DNA from: a virus
Length of the DNA: 64,000 nt
Virus record (IMG/VR): IMGVR_UViG_3300037882_001770
Span: 124,001 to 188,000 of that record
Direction: 5' to 3' (one strand)
This document shows, piece after piece, positions 35,867-44,947 of this stretch. The first letter of the stretch is position 1. Each line of letters opens with the position of its first letter. Below the pieces are notes generated by a model. It saw only the letters and a list, made by a program, of their open reading frames with translations. It was not told the DNA's origin and did not search any database. A program made the translations under genes and the position numbers.

Positions 35867-36507
35867 TGTTAGAAACTATTTGCGAAGTAATGAATGACGC
35901 TTACAAGCGCAACTGGATCACTAGTCGTGATGGCAATGTGTCAATACGTCATCACGACCGTGATCACTTTTATATCACACCGTCGGGTGTACGTAAGCAG
36001 ACCCTACAGCCTGATCAGTTTAAAAAAATTGGTATTATGTATCAACCAGTCAACAGATGGAACTGGACCGAGTTGCCCTACACTGATATCAGTGCTAATC
36101 TAAAGCCCAACGGTGAAATACCGCTACACTTCGGACTACAGAAAAAAATGGGCCAACATGCAGACGAAGTTCGTGTAGTAGTACACGTTCACCCTACATA
36201 CTGTATTGCGGCCATGCACGCCGGGATTGATCTGAGCACAGTCAGCGATGCATTTCCCGAACTTAATCGTTACACCAAGGTAGCACCCAATGTGAGCGAT
36301 GTGCCTCCTATCAGTCAAGAGCTTGCAGACCAGTGTCATAAGATGTTGCAATTAGATGACGCTGGCAATATTGCCTATGACATTGTAGGTATCAAAGGGC
36401 ACGGCGTAGTTGCAATTGATGTTAGTCCATGGCGCGCCTATGAACATATCGAAAGGCTAGAACACATTTGCAAGATTGTGCTTGCTTCTGGCAACTATGG
36501 TAAGTGA
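35866..36507 (+). CDS. Class II aldolase/adducin-family protein
   Basis: 213 residues. DGNVSIRHH and TPSGVRKQ phosphate-binding loops, EIPLHFG with the catalytic Glu, HVHPTY with two zinc-site His and a C-terminal GHGVVAID third His. The set fits a zinc-dependent L-fuculose-phosphate aldolase-type enzyme or a related dehydratase. It lies between nrdA and nrdB, an unexpected place. Substrate unknown. Confidence 0.85.
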   Translation: MLETICEVMNDAYKRNWITSRDGNVSIRHHDRDHFYITPSGVRKQTLQPDQFKKIGIMYQPVNRWNWTELPYTDISANLKPNGEIPLHFGLQKKMGQHADEVRVVVHVHPTYCIAAMHAGIDLSTVSDAFPELNRYTKVAPNVSDVPPISQELADQCHKMLQLDDAGNIAYDIVGIKGHGVVAIDVSPWRAYEHIERLEHICKIVLASGNYGK

Positions 36508-36742
36508 AAGATTTTCCTGGTTGCCTGTACAGGTTACTAGCGGCAAATGGATCTGGCTAAGTCGGTATTACCAGCACAAATCCTTGTACGATGAAACTAC
36601 AGGACGGCCTCCGATAAATAGCTTGCATTTTATTTGGACCGAAACTGCCGGAGAACGCACCTGGAGATTGTTGAAAGAACGTGCAGTACACAATAGAAAC
36701 ATATGGAATGACCCAAATTTAATCAATCAAGACAAGATATAA
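36497..36742 (+). CDS. Small protein of unknown function
   Basis: 81 residues from the ATG overlapping the aldolase end by 11 bases. Trp-rich (RFSWLPVQVTSGKWIWLSRYY). No domain recognised. Confidence 0.6.
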   Translation: MVSERFSWLPVQVTSGKWIWLSRYYQHKSLYDETTGRPPINSLHFIWTETAGERTWRLLKERAVHNRNIWNDPNLINQDKI

Positions 36743-36744
36743 CA

Positions 36745-37848
36745 ATGGAATATACCAAATTAAAAGAATTTTCAGTTGTCTACACAGATAGAAGTTTGAA
36801 TCACATGAGTGATGAATTTGTAGACATAATGAAAGATATCAGTGGAGTTCTTAAAACGGCCTACACAGCTGACAGTGCTGTGATTATACCCGGCTCTGGA
36901 ACATTCGGCATGGAAGCAGTGGCTCGACAGTTTGCCGACAATAAACATGTATTGGTTATTCGTAATGGTTGGTTTAGCTATCGCTGGACACAAATATTTG
37001 ACATGGCCAAAATTACTGATACGGTGACTGTGATCACAGGTCAGCAAGCCGAAGACACAGCACAAGCTCCGTTTGTTCCGGCCGACATTGACCAAGTTGT
37101 TGACTACATACGCCAATATCGACCTGCTGTGGTGTTTGCGCCACATGTGGAAACCAGTTGCGGCATCATTTTACCTGATGCCTATCTAGCCCGAGTGGGC
37201 AAAGCATGCCGCGAAGTTGATGCGTTGTTTGTACTGGATTGTATTGCCAGCGGCGCGGCTTGGGTCAACATGAAACAGTTGGACATTGACGTAGTAATCA
37301 CAGCACCGCAAAAAGGCTGGTCAAGTGCGCCATGTTGCGCCTTGGTCGCACTTAGCTCACGTGCTAGACAACGACTAGATACCACTGTTAGTACTAGCTA
37401 TAGTATGGATGTGCTGAAATGGACGCAGATAATGGAAACCTATGAAAAGGGTGCGTTCATTTATCATACCACTATGCCAACCAATGCATTAAAAGAATTA
37501 CGTGATACCATGTTGGAAACTGAACAGATAGGATTTGACGATCTTAAAAGTTTACAGTATGACCTGGGCACGCAGGTACGTGACCTGTTAATCGGCCACG
37601 GATATCCTAGTGTTGCGGCCATTGGATATCATGCTCCAGGAGTAGTAGTTTGTTATACCACAGATAAAGATATGCAAAATGCCAGTAGATTCAGAGCACT
37701 AGGATATCAGACTGCAGCCGGTGTACCATTACAGGTAGGCGAACGCAGTGACTTTCAAACATTTCGAATTGGTCTGTTTGGAATAGATAAATTGATGAAC
37801 ATCAGTTCGACAGTATCAACACTTAAAGAGGCATTAGAACAATTATGA
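36745..37848 (+). CDS. Class V PLP-dependent aminotransferase
   Basis: 367 residues. PGSGTFGMEAVARQF is the PLP-phosphate loop, HVETSCGIILP and LDCIASGAAW follow, and APQKGWSS holds the Schiff-base Lys. The closest types are alanine-glyoxylate, serine-glyoxylate or 2-aminoethylphosphonate aminotransferases. It overlaps nrdB by four bases. With the class II aldolase it may make or use a small amino or hydroxy compound. No pathway is complete in the window. Confidence 0.88.
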   Translation: MEYTKLKEFSVVYTDRSLNHMSDEFVDIMKDISGVLKTAYTADSAVIIPGSGTFGMEAVARQFADNKHVLVIRNGWFSYRWTQIFDMAKITDTVTVITGQQAEDTAQAPFVPADIDQVVDYIRQYRPAVVFAPHVETSCGIILPDAYLARVGKACREVDALFVLDCIASGAAWVNMKQLDIDVVITAPQKGWSSAPCCALVALSSRARQRLDTTVSTSYSMDVLKWTQIMETYEKGAFIYHTTMPTNALKELRDTMLETEQIGFDDLKSLQYDLGTQVRDLLIGHGYPSVAAIGYHAPGVVVCYTTDKDMQNASRFRALGYQTAAGVPLQVGERSDFQTFRIGLFGIDKLMNISSTVSTLKEALEQL

Positions 37849-38945
37849 GCCAGGCACAATACAACTTAAAATCAAAAACAGATTATCTCAATCGCAAGAT
37901 GTTTCTGGATCCAGCTGGTCCGGTTACCATTCAACGTTTTGAAGAAGTCAAGTACAACAAGATTGTAAAGTTTGAACAAGAAGCACGTGGATTTTTTTGG
38001 GTACCAGAAGAAATCTCACTGACCAAAGATGCTGGAGATTTTAAAGAAGCTAGCGACACAGTACGTCATATTTTTACCAGCAACCTACTACGTCAAACAG
38101 CTTTAGACAGCTTGCAAGGACGTGGTCCTACACAGGTGTTTACTCCTGTAGTAGGTATTCCAGAACTGGAAGCACTCATGTACAACTGGGGATTCTTCGA
38201 AACCAACATTCACAGCCGTAGCTACAGTCACATTATTCGCAACATCTATAATGTGCCCAAAGAAGTGTTCAACACTATCCACGAGACTAAAGAGATTGTG
38301 GAAATGGCTTCGAGTATTGGTTTATACTATGACCGTTTGCACATGATCAACTGTCGTAAAGAGTTGCAGGAAGAATTTGACGAGTACGAACATATCAAAG
38401 CAATCTGGTTGGCACTCAATGCTTCGTACGGGTTGGAGGCCTTCCGCTTTATGGTAAGTTTTGCTACTAGTTTAGCTATGGTAGAGAATCGTATCTTTAT
38501 TGGCAATGGCAATATTATCAGTCTGATCCTACAGGACGAGATTTTGCACAAGGACTGGACCGGGTGGATTATCAATCAGGTGGTCAAGGAAGATCCTCGC
38601 TTTGCCCGTGCCAAGGCCGAATGTGAACAAGAAGTTTACAACATGTATCTGGATGTAATTCGTGAAGAAAAGCAATGGGCTGATTACCTGTTTAACAAGG
38701 GCCCAGTAATTGGACTCAATGCCAACATTCTCAAAGACTTTGTGGACTTTACAGCGGCACATGCTTTGAAAGAGATTGGTATCAAGTATCTAACACCTGC
38801 ACCAAAGACTACACCAATTCCTTGGTTCAACAAGCATGTTAACACCAGTAACAAACAAACTGCACTACAAGAGAATGAATCAACTAACTATGTTATTGGT
38901 GCAATGAGTGATAGTCTTGACTATGACGCATTGCCTAGTTTATAA
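37845..38945 (+). CDS. nrdB: Class Ia ribonucleotide reductase, small subunit
   Basis: 366 residues; holds the diiron-tyrosyl centre. ALDSLQGR gives the first Asp ligand, SRSY the radical Tyr (Y127), a LEAFRF Glu is present, and DEILH gives an ExxH pair. The helix with the other pair reads E119-T-N-I-H123, i.e. ExxxH, one residue longer than the ExxH in E. coli NrdB. This may be a phage-clade variant. Electrons come from NrdA. Confidence 0.93.
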   Translation: MSQAQYNLKSKTDYLNRKMFLDPAGPVTIQRFEEVKYNKIVKFEQEARGFFWVPEEISLTKDAGDFKEASDTVRHIFTSNLLRQTALDSLQGRGPTQVFTPVVGIPELEALMYNWGFFETNIHSRSYSHIIRNIYNVPKEVFNTIHETKEIVEMASSIGLYYDRLHMINCRKELQEEFDEYEHIKAIWLALNASYGLEAFRFMVSFATSLAMVENRIFIGNGNIISLILQDEILHKDWTGWIINQVVKEDPRFARAKAECEQEVYNMYLDVIREEKQWADYLFNKGPVIGLNANILKDFVDFTAAHALKEIGIKYLTPAPKTTPIPWFNKHVNTSNKQTALQENESTNYVIGAMSDSLDYDALPSL

Positions 38946-38946
38946 T
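38917..38946 (+). promoter_or_regulatory. Sigma70-type promoter within nrdB end
   Basis: TTGACT, 18-base spacer, TATAAT. It could drive glutaredoxin alone; an AAGGAG site follows. Confidence 0.6.
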
Positions 38947-38965
38947 AGCATACAAGGAGATTAAA

Positions 38966-39190
38966 ATGAAAGCAATAGTATGGTCGAAAAATGCCTGCCC
39001 GTTTTGTGTACAGGCCAAGGCATTATTGGAAGCACGCGGTATTGAATATGAAGAACGCAATGTCAGTCAGGATTGGACACGAGAGCAGTTATTAGAAGCA
39101 GTGCCAAATGCCCGCACACTACCGCAGATTTTTTTAGATGATCAGCACATCGGCGGATTTACAGATTTACGAAGTCACTTACGAGGATAA
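38966..39190 (+). CDS. Glutaredoxin
   Basis: 74 residues. CPFC redox site at about 11-14, TLPQIF (cis-Pro) and GGFTDL (glutathione site). It probably reduces NrdA, as T4 NrdC does. Confidence 0.95.
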   Translation: MKAIVWSKNACPFCVQAKALLEARGIEYEERNVSQDWTREQLLEAVPNARTLPQIFLDDQHIGGFTDLRSHLRG

Positions 39191-39191
39191 A

Positions 39192-39491
39192 ATGAAAGTA
39201 GAATTAGATCAAGTTTATACGCTTAAAATTGCCAATGGCGACGAAATTGTAGTTAAAATTGTCGACGAAGACACCGACACGTATACTGTGGCAAAACCTC
39301 TAACAGTGGTACCAGGTCCAAATGGTATCAATATGATGATGAGCTTGTTTACCGCAAATCCTGACAAACATATCACTATAAATAAAACACAATGTTCAAT
39401 GATTGCACAAAGTAGAGATGAAGTGCGAGATAGTTATATTGAAGCAACCACTGGAATTAAACCAGTAACTAATAAAATCTTAATGGGATAA
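39192..39491 (+). CDS. Small conserved phage protein
   Basis: 99 residues from ATG 39192, MKVELDQVYTLKIANGDEIVVKIVDED, a beta-barrel-like (Sm/Hfq-like looking) start, then helix. Function unknown; it follows glutaredoxin and precedes the PAAR gene. Confidence 0.65.
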   Translation: MKVELDQVYTLKIANGDEIVVKIVDEDTDTYTVAKPLTVVPGPNGINMMMSLFTANPDKHITINKTQCSMIAQSRDEVRDSYIEATTGIKPVTNKILMG

Positions 39492-39492
39492 C

Positions 39493-39786
39493 ATGCCAGG
39501 ATTTGTGCAACGAGTAGGCGACAAAAACTCAGCGGGCGGCCTGCTATTAGCAGGCGACCCAACTGTGTTGGTCAATGGCCGTCCGGTTGCTGTAATTGGC
39601 GGGTCAGTAACTCCTCACCCATGTTGTGGTGCAAAAGGATGTCCACCGGTGCATTGTGCTGCAAAAACCACCAGCACAAACTCTCGAGTGCTAGTTGGTG
39701 GAAAACCAATTGTTACAGCCGGTGATGTTGATACCTGCGGGCATTCCCGCACATTAGGCAGTACTGATGTTATTGTAGGCGGCTAA
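39493..39786 (+). CDS. PAAR-domain spike-tip protein
   Basis: 97 residues. The PAAR fold is shown by the repeated Gly pattern (DPTVLVNGRPVAVIG, SRVLVGGKPIVTAGD) and the Cys/His set (PHPCCGAKGCPPVHC, DTCGHS). In T4-like phages it sharpens the tail spike (gp5.4 type). It precedes baseplate-type genes. Confidence 0.9.
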   Translation: MPGFVQRVGDKNSAGGLLLAGDPTVLVNGRPVAVIGGSVTPHPCCGAKGCPPVHCAAKTTSTNSRVLVGGKPIVTAGDVDTCGHSRTLGSTDVIVGG

Positions 39787-39787
39787 G

Positions 39788-40771
39788 ATGGCAACAACTA
39801 CTTCGTCTACTAGTGTATTAACTCCCTTACAGCTTGATTCAGGTGCAGGACTTTTACAAAACACCGGAATTGGAGTTAATGCTGAATTAACTCTGGCCGT
39901 TGGCGCTTATAACGGCACCGCTTTGATTTCACCATTTCTAAGCACTATTACCATTGGGGCAGGCAACGTGCTTTCCAATGCTACAATGACGTCACTGAAA
40001 ACATTGTCCTCGAACACCTGTCCGGCATTAAGCGACTCAGTGCCTGCCGGATATCCAACATTGGTAGTAGGAACCAATCCTCCTGGATTTACCGGACTAA
40101 TATCAACTACTGCATCTACTCAAGCCGGTAACGGTGACGTAACAAAGTTCATTCAGGCTATTTCCATTGCCCAGGGATATACAGTGCAGACCAATACCTT
40201 TGTCAACAGTGCAGTAAACAGTCAAACCTATCTAGGTAATACATTTACCAATATGAATGATATGATCACCGGATCAGTAACATCAGTGAATTTGGCCACT
40301 GGTCCGTTTAGTACTGATTTAACCAATCTTGGGCTGTTGATTGATCTAAGTAATCTGGGTGACCTAGGAAGTCCGTTGGCTCTTGTGCAGCGTATTACCG
40401 AAGTAGTGGGGAATATTCCAGTGTTGGCAGTGGCGTTTATTATTGAAGGCGTCCCACAAGAAATTGTGCTAAATCTCACAGACCCCACGATCAGCGTCGC
40501 TGACAGTGTGCAAAAACTAATGTATCAAGCCATGACCAAAATAACCGACGATGCGTTGGATCAAATTTTACAAATGTTACAAGTAACTACCACAGGTATA
40601 GATACCATGGCAGATCTGTTAAATCCTTATAAACTATTTCCTAATAGTTTTCAAAGTTTAACGGCGCCTACTGCAAACGGTCCACGTGCCATATATATTA
40701 ATGATCAAGGTACAGTAAATTCTAAACTGTCTACTGAGTTGCCACCTTATGTTTTAAGGACCCTGGCATGA
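39788..40771 (+). CDS. Virion/baseplate-type protein
   Basis: 327 residues, Thr/Ser/Gly/Leu-rich, few charges, MATTTSSTSVLTPLQLDSGAG. It is one base after the PAAR gene and overlaps the next by four. Baseplate or spike-complex structural protein by position; no homologue named. Confidence 0.65.
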   Translation: MATTTSSTSVLTPLQLDSGAGLLQNTGIGVNAELTLAVGAYNGTALISPFLSTITIGAGNVLSNATMTSLKTLSSNTCPALSDSVPAGYPTLVVGTNPPGFTGLISTTASTQAGNGDVTKFIQAISIAQGYTVQTNTFVNSAVNSQTYLGNTFTNMNDMITGSVTSVNLATGPFSTDLTNLGLLIDLSNLGDLGSPLALVQRITEVVGNIPVLAVAFIIEGVPQEIVLNLTDPTISVADSVQKLMYQAMTKITDDALDQILQMLQVTTTGIDTMADLLNPYKLFPNSFQSLTAPTANGPRAIYINDQGTVNSKLSTELPPYVLRTLA

Positions 40772-41742
40772 TTCCATTAGACAGATTACAACAAATTATA
40801 CCAGCCGACCAGGCTTTAGCCAACAAGGCGCTGTCAGTTGCTTTACAACAAATTGCAGGAATCAGCAATACAAACTTGCCCACTTTAAGCGAAACTATTA
40901 GTGTATTAGAAACTAATCGCGACCTGCCACTGATTAATGCACTTACCGAAGCAGTTCCGGCAAGCATTGCAAATTATTATATCAATACTTTGGGACAAGG
41001 CAATGGCGCCAACAACAATGTGTTGATCATGGATGTGCTTGGTACTGCCGCAGGTTGGATCAGTACCGACGCTCTGGCCAACACTGTAGTAACATTCAAT
41101 ACTATGGATCTAAGTTATCTGACTGAAATTTATGACACTATGTTAGATGTGGTTAACGGGGTATATACTGGACCAGACACTGTAGATCCAATGTTGTTTG
41201 TTACAACTATCCCGTCGGGACTTCCGGCTGCAGGAACATATGGTCCCGACACGACTGCAAACGCAACAATTGATTCGGCCATGAGCTCTGGGTTAATTCC
41301 AGTTGCCCAAACAGAAATTGGAAATATAATTGCGGCCTATCCAACCCAGATATCCTCATTGAACACCGACTGGACAGCAATGGCAGAACAAATGGCCAAC
41401 GAGCTGGTGTTACAAGCCGACGCAAATATTGTATTTGCTGATCTTACAGCCAATGCTCGCACATCGGTGTATGGATTTATTTACAATTTGCCAAGTTATG
41501 GCCAGGACATTGTGGTAGGCGGCATGGCTCAATATATCGAAGCAATTGCCGACATTATCACCTTTACCGGTCAAGCCATTGTTGCAACTCTGCGGCAAGG
41601 AAGAAACCAGCAAGTATTATTAAGTGCTGGCATTATTAGTAATTTTAATATTCCAGCAGATCCAAATCCGCCTCCGCCCGATGCTGTACTGATTCCTAGC
41701 GAATATACTGCCCAAGAAGCTGCTAATTTAGTCATAAAATAA
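40768..41742 (+). CDS. Virion/baseplate-type protein
   Basis: 324 residues, Ala/Thr/Leu-rich with a Pro-rich C-terminal end (PADPNPPPPDAVLIP). Same composition as the gene before, so both probably belong to the same part of the virion. Function unknown. Confidence 0.65.
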   Translation: MIPLDRLQQIIPADQALANKALSVALQQIAGISNTNLPTLSETISVLETNRDLPLINALTEAVPASIANYYINTLGQGNGANNNVLIMDVLGTAAGWISTDALANTVVTFNTMDLSYLTEIYDTMLDVVNGVYTGPDTVDPMLFVTTIPSGLPAAGTYGPDTTANATIDSAMSSGLIPVAQTEIGNIIAAYPTQISSLNTDWTAMAEQMANELVLQADANIVFADLTANARTSVYGFIYNLPSYGQDIVVGGMAQYIEAIADIITFTGQAIVATLRQGRNQQVLLSAGIISNFNIPADPNPPPPDAVLIPSEYTAQEAANLVIK

Positions 41743-41770
41743 CTGTTGTAAAAACACCACAACCAAAAGA

Positions 41771-41799
41771 TTGACCCAAAATGCTCCTTTTGCTATAAT
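41771..41799 (+). promoter_or_regulatory. Sigma70-type promoter
   Basis: TTGACC, 17-base spacer, TATAAT, then ACTTGTATAGTGAAA, the shared start-region sequence. AAAGGAG is a ribosome site. Confidence 0.87.
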
Positions 41800-41829
41800 A
41801 CTTGTATAGTGAAAATAAAGGAGCAGATA

Positions 41830-42084
41830 ATGGAATTCAAAAATAAAGTGTTTAATACTGTGAAACCCTTTATGCAAGTCGACGACACAATTGAACTCTA
41901 TAATGGAACATTGTTTTTAGACTGCTCTGAAAAAACTGCCCGTAAAATGTTCAGCGAACTGTTTACCAAAGTATCTACCAGGATACAAATCAGCAAAATT
42001 AGTTCCGATTCCTATGCTATTGATTTTGTTGCGGAAAAACAACAGGACGAAGAACTAAGCCCTTATGCTACTGTAAACAGCTAG
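41830..42084 (+). CDS. Small protein of unknown function
   Basis: 84 residues. ATG 41830 chosen for its AAAGGAG; an upstream GTG lies in the leader. Contains TLFLDCSEKTARKMFSEL. No family recognised. Confidence 0.65.
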   Translation: MEFKNKVFNTVKPFMQVDDTIELYNGTLFLDCSEKTARKMFSELFTKVSTRIQISKISSDSYAIDFVAEKQQDEELSPYATVNS

Positions 42085-42085
42085 G

Positions 42086-42114
42086 TTGACTCAAAATGCC
42101 CAATTTGCTATAAT
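42086..42114 (+). promoter_or_regulatory. Sigma70-type promoter
   Basis: TTGACT, 17-base spacer, TATAAT, then AGTTGTATAGTTAAT. It starts the long run of small genes before and around DNA ligase. Confidence 0.88.
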
Positions 42115-42146
42115 AGTTGTATAGTTAATAACAAGGAGCGAGCGTA

Positions 42147-42464
42147 ATGACACAAAATCACCTAGCGCATTATACTGTAGAAGAATTGCAAGGGTATTTC
42201 TCAGATTTCCATAAAGACTTTTGTGGGTTTCGTCCTCGTTATGCTACTCCAGAACAATGGCGCAGTCGTGAATATTTAGAAGCGCAGATTACTGCTCTCC
42301 ATGACACTATGGATAAGTTGAAAGAAACTTTTAGCGGCCGTGAACAACTTCGGTCCGAAGGGTGGGTAGTTGATGAAGCCGAGTTTGCTGATATCATCGA
42401 CCCAGAAGAGTATGCGGCTTGGTCTGCTGATTCGGATGCACAAGCCTACGGTGAGATGCAATGA
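42147..42464 (+). CDS. Small acidic protein of unknown function
   Basis: 105 residues, helical, first gene after the 42086 promoter with AAGGAG upstream. It overlaps the next gene by four bases. No domain recognised. Confidence 0.68.
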   Translation: MTQNHLAHYTVEELQGYFSDFHKDFCGFRPRYATPEQWRSREYLEAQITALHDTMDKLKETFSGREQLRSEGWVVDEAEFADIIDPEEYAAWSADSDAQAYGEMQ

Positions 42465-42805
42465 TAAAGAATGATGAGTTTGCTTGGTTGTTTGACCATC
42501 ATCAAATCCCAAATCACACTCGTGAAACAATGGTTAACTATTTGATAAAGGGTTGGGAACCTGGCGGCTTCGTTACTGCCATGTTGGCCATGGACATGGA
42601 ACGAGCAGTGTATGCCGCAGACATGGTCAATGGCCCAGAGATCCAATCGATTGCTCGTTGGATTATTGAGTATTGCCCACGTGGATCATGGGGTGATTAT
42701 GAAGCGGTAAACTACTGGCTTGAGGATCGAGACAAGTGCAGAAGTCGATTTGTCGCTCGAATTGAAAAAGAAGAAGTGTGGAATCTCTTAAAGGATGGTG
42801 CATAA
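42461..42805 (+). CDS. Protein of unknown function
   Basis: 114 residues, NDEFAWLFDHHQIPNHTRET, helical, with Trp-rich middle (WIIEYCPRGSWGDYE). Overlaps both neighbours; part of the ligase operon. Confidence 0.68.
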   Translation: MIKNDEFAWLFDHHQIPNHTRETMVNYLIKGWEPGGFVTAMLAMDMERAVYAADMVNGPEIQSIARWIIEYCPRGSWGDYEAVNYWLEDRDKCRSRFVARIEKEEVWNLLKDGA

Positions 42806-42996
42806 TGGAAAAGAAAGACCGGGACAACATTATTGGTAGTATCCGCATGACCCTGAGTCGTGACCAGATCATGACCTTTGTGTCGGGACTGCACGAAACA
42901 CAGCACGAATTGATTGAAGCTGTAGTGTACAGCAGAGAGAAGCAAGGTTTTCCAGAGGCTACCGCAGTGATCAAATCAATCATGGAGCGCAAATGA
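42805..42996 (+). CDS. Small protein of unknown function
   Basis: 63 residues from ATG 42805 (TAATG overlap), MEKKDRDNIIGSIRMTLSRDQ. Helical. Overlaps the next start by four bases. Confidence 0.65.
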   Translation: MEKKDRDNIIGSIRMTLSRDQIMTFVSGLHETQHELIEAVVYSREKQGFPEATAVIKSIMERK

Positions 42997-43163
42997 AGAC
43001 AACCGCCTTTAGAGTTTGGTTGCAACGCATCTACATGGAGCACAAGGACGAAGCCGAAAGTTATGGCTTTCCTACCTGCGATGCCAACACTTACTTTCGC
43101 ATGTATCGATTTTGGTTAAAGCGAGAGTATCGACATCAACAGGGCATGCGCAATGGGTCTTGA
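42993..43163 (+). CDS. Very small protein (56 aa)
   Basis: ATGA overlap with the previous stop, MKTTAFRVWLQRIYMEHKDE, basic and aromatic, ending 43163, ten bases inside the next gene. The overlapping chain of starts and stops supports it as real. No function known. Confidence 0.6.
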   Translation: MKTTAFRVWLQRIYMEHKDEAESYGFPTCDANTYFRMYRFWLKREYRHQQGMRNGS

Positions 43164-43560
43164 TATGTACGCATACGCGGCTGCCAGAGCTGGACAGAGC
43201 AAAGAATACTGGGATACAGCAGAGTTTGACGAAGAAACAAAAGAGTATGTTAGCAAGGTCGGCAAGCCACGCGAAATTGCTTACTGGCGTAAACATCCTA
43301 ACTTGCATGGTTGGATGCACCAACTATGGGAAAGCAAAGGCAACTCAGGCGACTTCAACGGCGATGAACTAGAGCTCACACGTGAAGACCTTGACGCCTT
43401 GGAACAAGATGTAATCGAAGGCAACTTACCGGGTACATCGGGATTCTTTTTTGGGCAAAATTCTGATGAGCAATATCGTGAGGATGATCTAACATTTATT
43501 CGTAATGCTCGTGCAGAACTGTTCTTAGGTCTGCGTGTATTTTATAACTCAAGTTGGTAG
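43153..43560 (+). CDS. MGLDMYAY-family phage protein
   Basis: 135 residues beginning MGLDMYAY, a common phage family of unknown function, sometimes given kinase names without basis. REIAYWRKHPNLHGWM and FFFGQNSDEQY are the typical blocks. Overlaps the preceding gene by 11 bases. Confidence 0.75.
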   Translation: MGLDMYAYAAARAGQSKEYWDTAEFDEETKEYVSKVGKPREIAYWRKHPNLHGWMHQLWESKGNSGDFNGDELELTREDLDALEQDVIEGNLPGTSGFFFGQNSDEQYREDDLTFIRNARAELFLGLRVFYNSSW

Positions 43561-43567
43561 TAAATAT

Positions 43568-44947
43568 ATGAACGCAATAGATTTTACCAGTACACAATTT
43601 AATGAGATTAAAGTGGCCGCAGACTGGATCAGAGACCTTGAGAGTAGCGACAGCCGATTGCACAAGGAAGCAGTAATCGAGAAAGCTCTCATGGCTGCCA
43701 AGTTAGGATCCGCCAATGCTCAATGTTTCTTGTTCAACTGCTACCAGGCCTACAATCCCTACTATGTATTTGGTGTAAAAAAGGTCCCCGAGACCGAGGG
43801 ATTAGCACATAAACCCAATCCTTGGCCAAAGTTTTGGGCCATGCTTGAAGCCCTTAGATTTAGAACACTAACAGGACACAATGCCAGGACGGCCATTGAG
43901 TTTATGAGTGAGCAGTTTGACAGTGTAGAGTGGAACAATCTATGTCGCAGAGTTATTATTAAAGACCTGCGCTGTGGTATCAGTGAAAAGACCCTAAACA
44001 AGGTTCTAGGAAACACTGAATGGAAAATTCCGGTGTTTACTTGTCAGCTGGCCACTGACAGCGAAAAGCATACAGCTAAAATGACTGGCATTAAAAGACT
44101 TGAACAGAAGTTAGATGGAGTCCGTGTGCTAGCTGTAGTGACCAAGACCACAGTCAATTTATATTCACGCAATGGCAAACCGTTTGATAACTTTCCGCAC
44201 ATTGTGGAGTCACTTGAGGATATTAAAAATAAGTTTGCCAAACTATTTCAGACCTACCCACATGGATTTGTTTTAGACGGTGAGATTATTGGAGAAAGTT
44301 TTCAGGCTCTCATGAAACAGGCACAACGCAAAACTAATATCAAAACAGACGGTATGACTTACAGTGTGTTTGATGTTATACCATTGGCAGACTTTGAGCG
44401 TGGGCATTGGAATGCTCAACAACGTAAACGTATGGCGATACTAGATGAATATCGTAGTGTATTTGAAATGACCGACTGTGTTCGTATCATGGATGGTATC
44501 GAAGTTGATTTAGATACCGCAGAAGGTCATGATATTATGCGTCGCTATGCTGAAGATGCAGTTGAAGCTGGCTTTGAAGGTATTATGATCAAGGACTTGG
44601 GCGCACCATACGAGTGTCGTCGCAGTACATTTTGGATGAAATGGAAGCCGGTAATCACTGTGGACCTAAACATAGTGGGTTTTGAACAAGGTACTGGTCG
44701 CAATGCGGACCGGTTGGGTGCTATAATTTGTGAAGGAGTTGATAATGACCGAAATATCCGTGTTAATGTTGGTAGTGGCCTGTCTGATACTGATCGCGAT
44801 GAGTATTGGCTCGCCCGGGGTGATCTACTTGGTCGAGTGGTTGAAGTCGCGGCTGATGCGGTAACGCAGAATCAAGATGGCACTTATAGTTTACGCTTTC
44901 CACGATTTGTTCGCTTTCGCGGGTTTGAACCAGGAGAAAAATTATGA
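43568..44947 (+). CDS. 30: ATP-dependent DNA ligase, gp30-like
   Basis: 459 residues (T4 gp30 has 487). It seals nicks, including between Okazaki fragments. Motif I is KLDGVR, motif III-like FVLDGEIIG, motif IV EGIMIKD and motif V FWMKWKP. A helical N-terminal domain lies before them. ATG 43568 is preferred; an earlier in-frame TTG would overlap the previous gene. Confidence 0.92.
   Translation: MNAIDFTSTQFNEIKVAADWIRDLESSDSRLHKEAVIEKALMAAKLGSANAQCFLFNCYQAYNPYYVFGVKKVPETEGLAHKPNPWPKFWAMLEALRFRTLTGHNARTAIEFMSEQFDSVEWNNLCRRVIIKDLRCGISEKTLNKVLGNTEWKIPVFTCQLATDSEKHTAKMTGIKRLEQKLDGVRVLAVVTKTTVNLYSRNGKPFDNFPHIVESLEDIKNKFAKLFQTYPHGFVLDGEIIGESFQALMKQAQRKTNIKTDGMTYSVFDVIPLADFERGHWNAQQRKRMAILDEYRSVFEMTDCVRIMDGIEVDLDTAEGHDIMRRYAEDAVEAGFEGIMIKDLGAPYECRRSTFWMKWKPVITVDLNIVGFEQGTGRNADRLGAIICEGVDNDRNIRVNVGSGLSDTDRDEYWLARGDLLGRVVEVAADAVTQNQDGTYSLRFPRFVRFRGFEPGEKL

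Noticed and set aside
36606-36620. GATAAATA inside the small gene at 36497
   Set aside because: It lies in the middle of a coding region and no start codon follows at a useful distance.
41743-41765. Terminator after the 40768 gene (GTTGT...ACAAC)
   Set aside because: Five-base stem with a long loop and no T run; too weak to call.
43153-43560. Phosphoglycerate-kinase label for the MGLDMY protein
   Set aside because: The protein is far too short and lacks kinase motifs; the label is a known database error.
43561-43570. TAAATA just before the ligase start
   Set aside because: Only one base separates it from the ATG, too close to make a usable start.
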